Made by a program: the position numbers and the translations under genes
Shown: positions 31,712 to 42,230 of the stretch, in pieces
Numbering within the stretch: the first letter of the stretch is position 1
Layout of the letters: each line of letters starts with the position of its first letter
From: Achromobacter sp. B7
Lineage (GTDB): Bacteria > Pseudomonadota > Gammaproteobacteria > Burkholderiales > Burkholderiaceae_B
Length of the DNA: 64,000 bases
Assembly: GCF_003600685.1 (NCBI RefSeq)
Contig: NZ_CP032084.1
Coordinates: 5,518,001-5,582,000 of the forward strand
Direction: 5' to 3'
Notes under the pieces: generated by a model
What the model was told of the DNA's origin: nothing
Databases searched by the model: none
Seen by the model: the letters and a program-made list of their open reading frames with translations, nothing else

Positions 31712-33070
31712 ATGACCACCACTCCCTACCGGGATTACCTCTTCGGCCTGATCATCTCGATTGCCCTGGCCTGGTGGCTGGCATTCCTTGGCCTTACCGC
31801 CGCATTAACTCCCGACCTGGGCTGGGGCATCGTCGCGCTTCTTACTGCCGCAATCTGGGTAGGCGGGCCACTGGCCATCCTGCTGATCATCGTCTGGTTC
31901 TACTACCTTTCTCGCGATCGGGGCCGGGTTCCGGGGCGGGTCCATGCCTGGTTGTTCTTGCCGACGCTGATCGCCATGCTGATCTACCGGCCAGCGAATC
32001 GTCCGAAAAATCCAAGCGCGAGCGCTTTAGCGATGCGCATCCCTATATTGCCGAAACGCACGTCAACCTCAGCGGCAAAGATCTGTGGATTGACACCACG
32101 CCTTACGCCACCACGTCGTCTGGTGCAGAGCCAAGAATGCCGTTTGCGGCCGCTGAATCGCAGCGGTTCATGGTGTTCAATCGATATCCCAGCCCGGCCG
32201 CGACCCAGCCTTTTCCGTATGACGGCGCGCGCTTGCGCGAGGATATCGCGCAGTACAGATATCTTTCCGCCTCGGGCGATGCTGTCGCCGCATCGTTGCC
32301 GTTGACGCGTCTTGCTTACCCGGACGTGGCGCGCTTTTCATCGGCGCTGAATAAGCCGGATAGATCGATGTTGCGGTATCTGTATTTTCATTATCCCGAC
32401 CGTGTCGAACTTGCGCCGGTGCTGAACCGTTTGGCGGGGATGACGGAGGAGCGTCTTGATCGGAAGGGGCAGCACGGGCTGGTGTTGCTCAGTGCGGTCA
32501 ATTACACCAGCGGCGCTATCGCTCGGCTTGAAGTGAATGGTCAGACGCTGGATATCGGCGACCGCGCGCTTGTTTCCGTCGCGCCGTTGCCGGCCGCCTG
32601 CCATGATTTTGCGCGGCCTATCAGTGCGGCGTTTATTATTCTTAGCCGGCCACTGGCGCTGCGGTGGCAAACGGCTGGCGCGGTAGGCACGGCTGGGGCG
32701 GCGGCGATGGCTGCCGGTACGATAACCCCGGCCGGAAACGCCGAAACCGCCGGGAACACCAGGAACGCCCGACACGCCTGAACCCAGCAGCACTGCCAAC
32801 GCCGCCCACCCGTGGCACACCGCAACGCTGCACGTGCCCGCATTTCGACATCCTGATCCCGTTGATGGAGAATCCACGCTGATGCGTCTACAGCTGTATT
32901 TCCTGCCTGACGGCACGGTCGAAGTGGAACGTTTCGTGCAGGTACATTTGCCGAAGGAAAAATTAGGCATACGCGCCACCGGCGGACCCGAACGCGCGGC
33001 CATTTATGCAAGCTGCGGCAGCGCCACTCGCACATACAACCCACAAACCGTCACGCTGCTGGCAAACTAG
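31712..33070 (+). pseudogene. Membrane-anchored hypothetical protein with two frameshifts
   Basis: The N-terminus (from ATG 31712) has three strong membrane segments (LFGLIISIALAWWLAFLGLTA, GIVALLTAAIWVGGPLAILLIIV, WLFLPTLIAMLIY). Good coding sequence then continues in another frame from about 31995 (SEKSKRERFSDAHPYIAETHVNLSG onward) to about 32700. It then returns to the original frame as a Pro/Thr-rich linker (PETPKPPGTPGTPDTPEPS) and a C-terminal part ending at 33070. The two shifts cancel. I know no family. Either the gene is broken, or there are sequencing errors, or two to three proteins are made (31712-32305, 31995-32781, 32881-33070). Confidence 0.6.
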
Positions 33071-33129
33071 GCAACCTGCATCCCGTTGATAAAAATCATC
33101 ATGACCCATGCATTGCTTCGGATAGGCTT

Positions 33130-33597
33130 ATGCGCAATATGAAAGGCAAGTCCTCGTCCAACACGGAAGGCTATTTGTTTTCTGATCAGATAGGTCACCT
33201 GCTGCGGCGTGTCTATCAGCGGCACACCGCGCTGTTTCAGCATTACATTCCCGACTCCCAGCTCACCGCCGCGCAGTTTGTCGTGCTGTGTTCGGTGCGG
33301 GATCATGGCGCGAGTTCGCTGGCTGATCTGGTCAAGGCAACCGTCATAGATCAGGCCACCGTGCGCGGCGTGGTGGATCGCTTGAAGCAGCGCGAGTTGG
33401 TCCAGGTGGACCACGACCCAGTCGACCGACGCAAGGTGGTGGTGAGCCTGACGCCCGTGGGGCAGGCCTTGGTGCAAGAGATGGAACCGTTTGCCAAGCA
33501 GATCACCGAAAGCACCTACGGCAATCTGAACCCCGCCGAGCGTCTGGCGCTGGATTTTCTGCTGACCAAAATGCTGAACGGCGACGAACAGGTCTGA
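33130..33597 (+). CDS. nicR: NicR-type MarR-family regulator
   Basis: The 155-residue protein has the MarR winged helix (LTAAQFVVLCSVRDHGASSLADLVKATVIDQATVRGVVDRLKQRELVQVDHDPVDRRKVVVSLT). Beside nic genes this corresponds to NicR, which in Pseudomonas putida represses nic promoters and is released by 6-hydroxynicotinate. Start could be ATG 33130 or 33139. It points toward, and ends close to, the leftward nic operon. The palindrome at 40511 is the best candidate target; none was found near its own promoter. Confidence 0.85.
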   Translation: MRNMKGKSSSNTEGYLFSDQIGHLLRRVYQRHTALFQHYIPDSQLTAAQFVVLCSVRDHGASSLADLVKATVIDQATVRGVVDRLKQRELVQVDHDPVDRRKVVVSLTPVGQALVQEMEPFAKQITESTYGNLNPAERLALDFLLTKMLNGDEQV

Positions 33598-33668
33598 GCT
33601 GTTCGTCGCCGTTCTTGGCAACTGCGGCGCCGGCGTTCATGCCAGCGCCGCCGCGTTTTACCCCATCA

Positions 33669-34985
33669 TCAATCCAGCGCGCGATTACGCGATTCCACGT
33701 CCACTGACGCAATCGCCACCGCACCCGCCAGCAGCATGCTGGACAGCACCACCAGCGACAGCGTGAAGTGGCTGGTCATGATGGGCGCGATGATGGCCGG
33801 TGCGAACAGCCCACCAAAACGCGCCACGGCACCCGCCATGCCCATGCCGCTGGCGCGCAAATCGGTCGGGTAGACCTCCGGCGTGAAGGCATACAGCGCG
33901 CCCCAGGTGCCCAACAGCGAGAAGCTCATCAGCAAGGTGGACCCGATCACCACGGCGGGTGCGGTGCCCAGGCTGTAGAGCATGCAGCCGACGGCGCTCA
34001 AGATCAAAAAGCCGATCAGCGTGGGCTTGCGGCCCCAGCGTTCCACGCCATAGGCCGACAGCGCAAAGCCCGGCAACTGCACCAGCGCCAGCAGCACCAG
34101 GAATTCCTGGCCGCGCATGAAGGCGAAGCCGGCGGTGCTGAGCTTGATGGGCAGGTAGACGAACACGCCGTAGTACGCAATGGAGATCAGCGCCCACGCC
34201 AGCAACAGCCCGATGCTGCGGCGACGGTAGCTGGACGAGAACAAGGCGAAGATGGATTTATGGACGGGCGTTTCCGGTTGCAGCGCGGGCACTTCGACGT
34301 CGCGGCGGTTCACGCGGGCCACCCGTTCCAGCACCTTGCGCGCCTGGTCTGACTTCCCGTTGCGGTTCAAGTACATCGGCGATTCAGGGATGTAGAAGCG
34401 CAAGACCACACCAATCAAGGCGGGCAGGCCGGTAACGAAGAAGATCACGCGCCAGGCGTCGTCGCCCCAGGACACGGCCGCCAAGGCCAGCAGCGCCAGG
34501 AAGATGGTGCCCACAGCCCAGAACGATTCCAGCAGCACCAGCCAGCGGCCACGGCGGGCGCTGGGCAGGAACTCGGCCATCATCGTGTAGTCCACCGGCA
34601 GCGTGCCGCCCACGCCGATGCCCGTCAGGAAGCGCAGGAACAGCAGCCACGTGAACTCAGGCGCGAAGGCCGAGGCCACGCCCGCGCAGGCGTCGATGAC
34701 CACCGCGATCATCAACACCGGGCGGCGCCCGATGCGGTCGGCCATGCGGCCGAACATGAAGGCGCCGATCAGCATGCCGATGAAGAAGAGCGTGCCCGTT
34801 TGCAGTGCTTGCGGCACGGTGATGCCGAAGGTCTTTGCAATGGACGGCGCGGAAAAGCCGATGGACAGCACTTGCATGGCGTCGGCCATCCAGACCAGGC
34901 CGAATATCACGAATAGCCGATATTGAAACTTGCCGACGCCCGCCACCTGAATGGCTTTGTCCACGGAAACCAATGAAGCTGACAT
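33669..34985 (-). CDS. MFS transporter, probable nicotinate uptake (NiaP-like)
   Basis: The 438-residue protein has twelve predicted membrane segments and MFS sugar-porter/NiaP motifs (FGRMADRIGRRPVLM, GVGGTLPVDYTMMAEFLPSARRGRW, PESPMYLNRNG, a second half with ERWGRKPTLIG and EVYPTDLRASGMG). NiaP-like proteins import nicotinate. It is the last gene of the leftward nic operon, 59 bases after nicB, so nicotinate or 6-hydroxynicotinate uptake is its likely role. Confidence 0.82.
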   Translation of the reverse strand: MSASLVSVDKAIQVAGVGKFQYRLFVIFGLVWMADAMQVLSIGFSAPSIAKTFGITVPQALQTGTLFFIGMLIGAFMFGRMADRIGRRPVLMIAVVIDACAGVASAFAPEFTWLLFLRFLTGIGVGGTLPVDYTMMAEFLPSARRGRWLVLLESFWAVGTIFLALLALAAVSWGDDAWRVIFFVTGLPALIGVVLRFYIPESPMYLNRNGKSDQARKVLERVARVNRRDVEVPALQPETPVHKSIFALFSSSYRRRSIGLLLAWALISIAYYGVFVYLPIKLSTAGFAFMRGQEFLVLLALVQLPGFALSAYGVERWGRKPTLIGFLILSAVGCMLYSLGTAPAVVIGSTLLMSFSLLGTWGALYAFTPEVYPTDLRASGMGMAGAVARFGGLFAPAIIAPIMTSHFTLSLVVLSSMLLAGAVAIASVDVESRNRALD

Positions 34986-35044
34986 AGATGAAACCCCTTG
35001 ATGTGATCATCACTAAAGCCGCACGCGTTATGGCCGCGTTTTCC

Positions 35045-38000
35045 TTAATTCAGCTCCGCATGGTTGCGTAGCCGTTTAATCGTCGTGCCGGGATCGGCCC
35101 AGGCCTCTTTGTCCGGCGCAAAACGTTCCCGCAAATAGCCCAGCAGGTCGGCGACCTGCCTGTCGTCAAGACTGTCCTTGAAGCCCGGCATGTACCCCAG
35201 CGCGTCGTCGGCGGGTTCCTGAATGCCGTGCAAGATCACCTGGATCAGGTTGTCGGGCGTGTCGGCGTGCAGGTTGGTGTTGGCGCTTAGCAAGGGCTTG
35301 GCGCCGAACAGCGTGGGCCCGCTTCCGGCCTCGTGGCAGACCGCGCAGGCGTTCTGATAGATGCGTTCACCGTTGGCGCGCCGGCCTTGCAGGGATTGGA
35401 TCGTTGCAGCGGCGGGCGTGGTGGCGGAGGCAGACGCGGAGGAGGTCTTGGGCGCAGCCGCGGTATCGGTTGTGGTGTCGGTCGTGGTCTCGGTCGTGGT
35501 CTCGGTCTTGGACGATGGCGAGGACAACGAGGGCGAGGGCGAGGGCGAGGGCGACGGTGTCGCAGAAGCCGATGCAGAAGCGGATGCCGATGCCGATGCC
35601 GATGCCGATGCCGATGCCGCCGACGCAGCATATTCGCCGTTGCCGCCGCCCTGCCGCTTCGGCAAGTCCAGCAAATACGTGGTGATGGCCTTGAGGTCGT
35701 TGTCCGGCAATTCTGCCAAGCCGTGGATCACGGGCGCCATCGGCCCGGCCGCCACGCCGTGGCTGGGGGAATAGCCCGTGCGCAGATACTGGAACAGTTC
35801 ATCACCCGACCAGGCGCGTGGTCCGCTGGCCAGTTGGTTCAAGGCGGGCGCGGTCCAGCCTTCCGCCTCGCCCCCTGCCAGGTAATGCACGCCCTTCTTC
35901 TCCGCGCCCAGGCGGTTGCGCGGTGAATGACAAGCGGCGCAGTGGCCAACGCCCTCCACCAGATACGCACCACGCAGCCACTGCGCGCTGCGCGACGGGT
36001 CCGGCGTGAAGGGCGTGGCGTCGTGAAACAGCGCATTCCAGCCGGCCAAGAGCGGGCGCATATTGAAGGGGAAGGCCAACTGCGTCTTCGGCGGCTCGGA
36101 CTTAACGGCGGGTTGCGACATCAGGTAGCCATACAACGCCTGCATGTCCGCTTCGCTCAATTTGGCATAGGCCGTGTAGGGAAATGCGGGATACAGCTGG
36201 CGGCCGTCCTGGTGCACGCCTTGGCGCATGGCGCGCTCGAACGCGGGGTAGGACCAGCGGCCGATGCCGGTGTCGTTGTCGGGCGTGATGTTGGTGGAAT
36301 AGATCGTGCCGAAGGGGGTGTCCAGCGCCAGACCGCCCGCGTTGGCTTGGCCACCGGGCGCGGTGTGGCAGGCGATGCAATCCCCGGCAGCGGCGACCAG
36401 GCGGCCCCGTTCGATGGCCCGCATGGAATACAGGGAAACGTCGGGGCCAGCCGTCAAAGGCAACGCAGGCTTGATGGGCCACAGCGCGGCGACCATGCCG
36501 GCCAGACCGGCGACGCCGGCCGCGAGCCACACGCCGGCTCGCGCCAGACGCCCCCGCGCCGACGTGCCCCAGCTTGGTCGCCCATGGTCTTGCAACGCCA
36601 AGCGCAACGCCTCGGTGTCGAACGGCGCTTGCCGCAGGCGCACGCCGGTTGCGTTATGGATGGCGTTGGCGATGGCGGCGGCGGCGGGCAAGGTGACCAC
36701 GCCGTCCACGGCCAGACGACCTTGTGTGACCTTGCCGTCCGCGACGTCTCCCGCCGCGCGGGGCAGCATCGCGCCGTCGCCACCTTCGTAAGGGCGTACG
36801 GCCCGGCCTGGCGCGTCATTCTTGAATGACGGGCTGACCCAATCGTCAAACGCCGGCGGCCCCGCCAGCAGACGGCGCGCGTTATCCAGCAGCCATGGCG
36901 TTTGCTGTTCGATATGGGCGTGTACGGGCGCGCCTTGCGCCGGTTGCAGGCGCTGGCTGTCGTGGCCGGCGACCACGCGGGTGACTTCGACCTGACCGGT
37001 CTGGGCGCGCACGGATACCTCGGCCACCCAGGCGCTCCACACCATGCGGGTGGCGCCGTCGTCATCCACGCATTGCACCTGTGCGGTGGCGAAGCCCTTG
37101 CCATGCAGCAGGCCCGCGCTGGGCGCTGGGGCGGCGTCGGTGTCGGCGTTGGCGTTGGCGTTTGCGTTTGCGCCTGCGCCTGCGTTTGCGTTTGCGTCTT
37201 CGCCTGCGCCTGCGCCTGCGTTTGCGCCCGCGCCTGCGTCTGCGTCTGCGTCTGCGCCTGCTCCGGCGCCTGCGTTTAATCTTGCGCGACTCACGACTTG
37301 GCGCGCCAGCTCGCGGCCCTTGCCTTCGGGCAGGTGTTCCACGCGCCACGCGATGGGATCTTTGCCGTGGGCCAGCGCGGCTTCATGCCATTGGCTTTCT
37401 TGCGCAAAGACTTGCGCGGCGTTCAATTCATCCACACTGGCGCGCAACGGGGGCAGCGCGCGCCGGGGCGACGTTACCGACGCGCCGCATACCGTCGCGT
37501 GTGCCGACGCGCCTGCCAGCGCGGGCTGGCTCAACAGCCGCGCCAGGCTCGGGCGCACCGCCCAGGGTGCATCGGACCGCAACGACGCGGCGCCGGCAGC
37601 GGCGCGCGAGTCGGGTTGTGGCGCGAAGGCAGTGGCGTTGGTGGCCGAGGCGTTGGAGGCCGAGGCGTTGATGGCGTCGGCGTTTAAAGCCCATGCATTC
37701 AAAGCAGCAGCATTCGGAACGGCAGCATTCGAAGCACCTGCATTCGAAGCACCTGCGTTCAAAGCAGCAGCGTCCCAACCCGCCGAGTCGAACGTCGCAT
37801 CATCGACCGGCAGACGCAGCACCAACTCTTCAGCAACACCCGACCGGCAGGCCACGCACACCGGCCGGCCCACTGCTTGCGACAGCAGCGCGGCGTCGGC
37901 AGCGGCGTCCATCAAGTCCAGCGGATGCACCGCGTCGTGGCCTTCGGAGACCGCCTCGTCGATCGTGGCATGCACCGTGACGCGGATCGTCTCTTGTGCT

Positions 38001-38470
38001 TGTTGCAGCAGCGCCGCCAGCTCGCGGCGTATCTGAGCTTGCGTGCCGGGCGTGCAGGGCGGCAGCCACACGCCGGCATGTCCGTTCAGCGCCCATACCG
38101 TCGCCCGAGCACCGGCTGGCGCTTCAAAGGACGGCAGGCACAGGCCATAACGAATTTCGTCCGAATCCGCGACATCATCACGTGGCGTCTGGACTGAATC
38201 CGGCGCTTGCCATACGGGCGCCAAGGTCATGGCCGCCTGCCTGGCATGAACGGGCGAGACGGCGACGACGCCCGCGAAGTGTGTGTGCCGAACCACCGTC
38301 ACAACGCCCGACAGCGCGCGCGCCTGATCCCACTGCGCCTGCTGCAAGACGCTGCCGCGATACCGCGCGCCATCCCACAGCACGGCAGGCGGACGCAAGG
38401 CCACGCCGTGCAGCAGGTCCGCGGGCAGGCCCAGGTGATGCAGCGGTGACCCCAGCGCGTCCTGGCTCAT
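35045..38470 (-). CDS. nicB: Nicotinate dehydrogenase subunit B (cytochrome c-containing)
   Basis: The 1141-residue protein combines a xanthine-dehydrogenase-like region (about 1-640), a membrane segment near 645-668, and a triheme cytochrome c part with CIACH near 698, CAACH near 844 and CAVCH near 1042. NicAB hydroxylates nicotinate to 6-hydroxynicotinate and passes electrons to the respiratory chain through the hemes. The molybdenum half is eroded: the AIANAIHNATGVRLR motif is present, but the preceding GxGE that supplies the catalytic Glu is replaced by AVDGVV. Three low-complexity stretches interrupt the protein (about 233-282, 400-447, 925-1005). nicB starts within nicA (ATGA). Confidence 0.85.
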   Translation of the reverse strand: MSQDALGSPLHHLGLPADLLHGVALRPPAVLWDGARYRGSVLQQAQWDQARALSGVVTVVRHTHFAGVVAVSPVHARQAAMTLAPVWQAPDSVQTPRDDVADSDEIRYGLCLPSFEAPAGARATVWALNGHAGVWLPPCTPGTQAQIRRELAALLQQAQETIRVTVHATIDEAVSEGHDAVHPLDLMDAAADAALLSQAVGRPVCVACRSGVAEELVLRLPVDDATFDSAGWDAAALNAGASNAGASNAAVPNAAALNAWALNADAINASASNASATNATAFAPQPDSRAAAGAASLRSDAPWAVRPSLARLLSQPALAGASAHATVCGASVTSPRRALPPLRASVDELNAAQVFAQESQWHEAALAHGKDPIAWRVEHLPEGKGRELARQVVSRARLNAGAGAGADADADAGAGANAGAGAGEDANANAGAGANANANANADTDAAPAPSAGLLHGKGFATAQVQCVDDDGATRMVWSAWVAEVSVRAQTGQVEVTRVVAGHDSQRLQPAQGAPVHAHIEQQTPWLLDNARRLLAGPPAFDDWVSPSFKNDAPGRAVRPYEGGDGAMLPRAAGDVADGKVTQGRLAVDGVVTLPAAAAIANAIHNATGVRLRQAPFDTEALRLALQDHGRPSWGTSARGRLARAGVWLAAGVAGLAGMVAALWPIKPALPLTAGPDVSLYSMRAIERGRLVAAAGDCIACHTAPGGQANAGGLALDTPFGTIYSTNITPDNDTGIGRWSYPAFERAMRQGVHQDGRQLYPAFPYTAYAKLSEADMQALYGYLMSQPAVKSEPPKTQLAFPFNMRPLLAGWNALFHDATPFTPDPSRSAQWLRGAYLVEGVGHCAACHSPRNRLGAEKKGVHYLAGGEAEGWTAPALNQLASGPRAWSGDELFQYLRTGYSPSHGVAAGPMAPVIHGLAELPDNDLKAITTYLLDLPKRQGGGNGEYAASAASASASASASASASASASATPSPSPSPSPSLSSPSSKTETTTETTTDTTTDTAAAPKTSSASASATTPAAATIQSLQGRRANGERIYQNACAVCHEAGSGPTLFGAKPLLSANTNLHADTPDNLIQVILHGIQEPADDALGYMPGFKDSLDDRQVADLLGYLRERFAPDKEAWADPGTTIKRLRNHAELN
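35455..35640. repeat. Low-complexity repeat tract 1 in nicB (linker before third heme)
   Basis: Runs of six-base units such as gatgcc (about 35565-35625), gagggc and gtctcg encode alternating Ala-Ser, Pro-Ser and Thr-rich sequence between the second and third heme domains. Length is a whole number of codons. Confidence 0.85.
37130..37270. repeat. Low-complexity repeat tract 2 in nicB
   Basis: Six-base units of the form gcgttg/gcgttt/gcgcct are repeated more than twenty times and encode an Ala/Gly/Asp/Asn run (about residues 400-447) inside the molybdenum-domain half. Confidence 0.85.
37620..37770. repeat. Low-complexity repeat tract 3 in nicB
   Basis: Imperfect 15-base units (such as gcattcgaagcacct) encode repeats of the type NA-x-x-x (NAGASNAGASNAAVPNAAAL) at about residues 233-282. 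Confidence 0.8.
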
Positions 38471-39051
38471 CGCGTGGATCCGCCATCCGCAAGGTCAACA
38501 CCGCCCGCAACATCCGCGACAGCCGCGACACCCACAACACCCACAACACCAACACTTTTCGCCCGCAACTGAACCGCCCGCAGCGCCGCCTGCATGATTT
38601 CCACATGCGTCCCGCAGCGGCACAGGTTGTGATGCAGTTCGCTGCGCAGCGCGTCTTGCGTGGGGTCAGGATTGCGGCGCAGCAGTGCTTCCACCGTCAT
38701 GATCATGCCGTTCAGGCAGTACCCGCACTGCGCTGCCTGACAATCGATAAATGCTTGCTGCGTCGTGCCCGGTTGCTGACGTGTGCCCAAACCTTCCAGC
38801 GTGACCACCGCCCTGCCCTGCGCGGCCCGCACCGGGATCACGCACGACCGCGCGGCCACGCCGTCGATCAATACCGTGCACGCGCCGCACTCGCCCAGGC
38901 CACAGCCATACTTCGGCCCGTTCAGCGCCAGGTCGTTGCGCAGCACGTGCAGCAGCGCCGTGTCGGGCGCGGCCGGCACGGTGCACTCGACGCCGTTGAC
39001 GTTCAAGCGGATCGGCTGAGTAGCGCGGCAGGAATTGACGGTGGGTCCCAT
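38467..39051 (-). CDS. nicA: Nicotinate dehydrogenase 2Fe-2S subunit A
   Basis: The small subunit has both [2Fe-2S] sites of molybdenum hydroxylases: the plant-ferredoxin type CGLGECGACTVLIDGVAARSC and the C-terminal pair CGYCLNG / LCRCGTH. It carries electrons from the molybdenum site toward the hemes. The ATG at 39051 gives the usual length (about 194 residues); a longer frame begins at 39102. The last 25 residues are a Val/Gly/Ala repeat (GVVGVVGVAAVADVAGG) coded by 9-base units, again unlike relatives. It overlaps nicB by 4 bases. Confidence 0.9.
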   Translation of the reverse strand: MGPTVNSCRATQPIRLNVNGVECTVPAAPDTALLHVLRNDLALNGPKYGCGLGECGACTVLIDGVAARSCVIPVRAAQGRAVVTLEGLGTRQQPGTTQQAFIDCQAAQCGYCLNGMIMTVEALLRRNPDPTQDALRSELHHNLCRCGTHVEIMQAALRAVQLRAKSVGVVGVVGVAAVADVAGGVDLADGGSTR

Positions 39052-39145
39052 AAGGCGTGGCGCGTGGTCGCAGTTCGAAAAGTACGAAGGTTGCCGCGAC
39101 ACGGGCCCAGGGGCAAGCCCCCTGGCACGCGCGGCGGACAGATCC

Positions 39146-40575
<1,430 letters not shown>

Positions 40576-41352
40576 ATGACGAAGACATTCCGTATCGGCC
40601 AGATCGTTCCCAGTTCCAACACCACGATGGAAACCGAGGTGCCCGCCATGTTGCAGGCGCATTCGTCGCTGCGCCCCAACGATCGCTTCACGTTTCATTC
40701 CAGCCGCATGCGCATGAAGAAAGTGCAGAAGGAAGAGCTGGCCGCCATGGACGCCGAAAGCGACCGCTGCGCGCTTGAACTTAGCGATGCGCGCGTCGAC
40801 GTGCTGGGCTACGCCTGCCTGGTGGCCATCATGGCCATGGGGCGCGGCTACCACCGCGTGTCGCAGAAACGGCTGACCGAGCGCACCGCCGAAAACGGCG
40901 CCTCCGCGCCCGTCATCACCAGCGCGGGCGCGCTGGTCGAGGCGCTGCATGCGATGGGCGCCAAGAAAATCGCGCTGGTCGCGCCCTACATGATTCCGCT
41001 GACCGAACTGGTGATGGACTACATCGCCGCCGAAGGATTCGAAATCGTGGATTGGCGCGCGCTGGAAATTCCCGACAACCTGGACGTGGGCCGCCATGAC
41101 CCGGCCAAGCTGCCGGGCATCGTCGCCGGCATGAATGTGGCCGAGGCCGATGTGATCGTGCTGTCCGCCTGCGTGCAAATGCCGTCGCTGCCCGCCGTCT
41201 CGCAAGTTGAAGCGGAAACCGGCAAACCCGTTCTCACGGCGTCCATCGCCACCACCTACGCCATCCTCAAAGAACTGGGCCTGGACCCGGTGGTACCCGG
41301 CGCCGGCGCCCTGCTCTCGGGCGCTTACCCCTACTCCCGGAGCGCACAATGA
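40576..41352 (+). CDS. nicE: Maleate cis-trans isomerase
   Basis: The 258-residue enzyme belongs to the Asp/Glu racemase superfamily. Cysteines in LGYACLVAI and LSACVQMPSL occupy the two catalytic positions of maleate isomerase. It turns maleate into fumarate, the last step of the nic pathway. It leads the rightward operon and overlaps nicD by 4 bases. Confidence 0.94.
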   Translation: MTKTFRIGQIVPSSNTTMETEVPAMLQAHSSLRPNDRFTFHSSRMRMKKVQKEELAAMDAESDRCALELSDARVDVLGYACLVAIMAMGRGYHRVSQKRLTERTAENGASAPVITSAGALVEALHAMGAKKIALVAPYMIPLTELVMDYIAAEGFEIVDWRALEIPDNLDVGRHDPAKLPGIVAGMNVAEADVIVLSACVQMPSLPAVSQVEAETGKPVLTASIATTYAILKELGLDPVVPGAGALLSGAYPYSRSAQ

Positions 41353-42191
41353 CCCAAGCCCAAGCCAATAGCACTTTTCTGTACGGCGCCAACGTCCACG
41401 CCAACGGCATTCGCCAGCACTACCTGCGTTACGGCGGCACGGCGGGCGAACGCGCCGGCCGCCCCGCCGTCATCCTGATTCCCGGCATCACCAGCCCGGC
41501 CGTCACCTGGGGCTTTGTGGCTGAACACCTGGGTCGCCAGTTCGACACCTATGTGCTGGACGTGCGTGGCCGGGGCCTGTCGGCGTCCGGCCCCGAGCTG
41601 GACTACGGCCTGGACGCGCAAGCGGCTGACGTCAATGCGTTTGCCCAGGCGCTGCAACTGGCCCACTACGCGCTGGTCGGCCATTCCATGGGCGGCCGCA
41701 TCGCCGTGCGCGCCGCGCGCAGCCAACCCCAGGCGCTAACTCGCCTGGTCCTCGTGGACCCACCGGTATCCGGCCCGGGCCGCCGCCCGTATCCGGCCAA
41801 TCTGCCGTGGTACGTGGACTCCATTCGCCAGGCCACGCACGGCATGAGCGCCGAGGACATGCTGGCCTTCTGCCCCACCTGGACCGAAGCCCAGCGCCAA
41901 CTGCGCGCGCAATGGCTGCACACCTGCTTTGAACCGGCGATTGTGCAGAGCTTTGAAGACTTTGGCCGTGACGACATCCACGCGGACCTGCCCGCCATCA
42001 AGATCCCGATGCTGCTCGTTACCGCCGAAAAGGGCGGCGTCGTCGGCGATGACGATGTGGCCGAATGGCAGGGGCTGGCGCCGCAGACGCAGCACGTGCG
42101 CGTACCCGGCGCGGGCCACATGATTCCGTGGGACAACGAAGCCGGCTTCTACGCCGCCTTCGGCGATTTTCTTGGCAGCAAGATCGACTGA
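41349..42191 (+). CDS. nicD: N-formylmaleamate deformylase
   Basis: The 280-residue alpha/beta hydrolase has the nucleophile elbow GHSMGGR, an oxyanion region at PGITSPAVTWG and a late Asp/His (VPGAGHMIPWD). NicD removes formate from N-formylmaleamate made by NicX. Position between nicE and nicX supports this over a general hydrolase. Confidence 0.92.
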   Translation: MTQAQANSTFLYGANVHANGIRQHYLRYGGTAGERAGRPAVILIPGITSPAVTWGFVAEHLGRQFDTYVLDVRGRGLSASGPELDYGLDAQAADVNAFAQALQLAHYALVGHSMGGRIAVRAARSQPQALTRLVLVDPPVSGPGRRPYPANLPWYVDSIRQATHGMSAEDMLAFCPTWTEAQRQLRAQWLHTCFEPAIVQSFEDFGRDDIHADLPAIKIPMLLVTAEKGGVVGDDDVAEWQGLAPQTQHVRVPGAGHMIPWDNEAGFYAAFGDFLGSKID

Positions 42192-42230
42192 TCCGCCCTT
42201 TTCCCAATCCGCTGATTCAAGGAGCCCGCC

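Noticed and set aside
34998..35011. Inverted repeat tgatg/catca between nicB and the transporter
   Set aside because: Too short and internal to an operon; chance is the simpler explanation.
35455..35640. Regularly repeated DNA that could be mistaken for a CRISPR array
   Set aside because: Units are 6 bases long without spacers, keep the nicB frame and encode low-complexity protein.
37044..38036. Long plus-strand reading frames opposite nicB
   Set aside because: They are codon-bias shadows of nicB; the minus-strand frame has heme motifs and family similarity.
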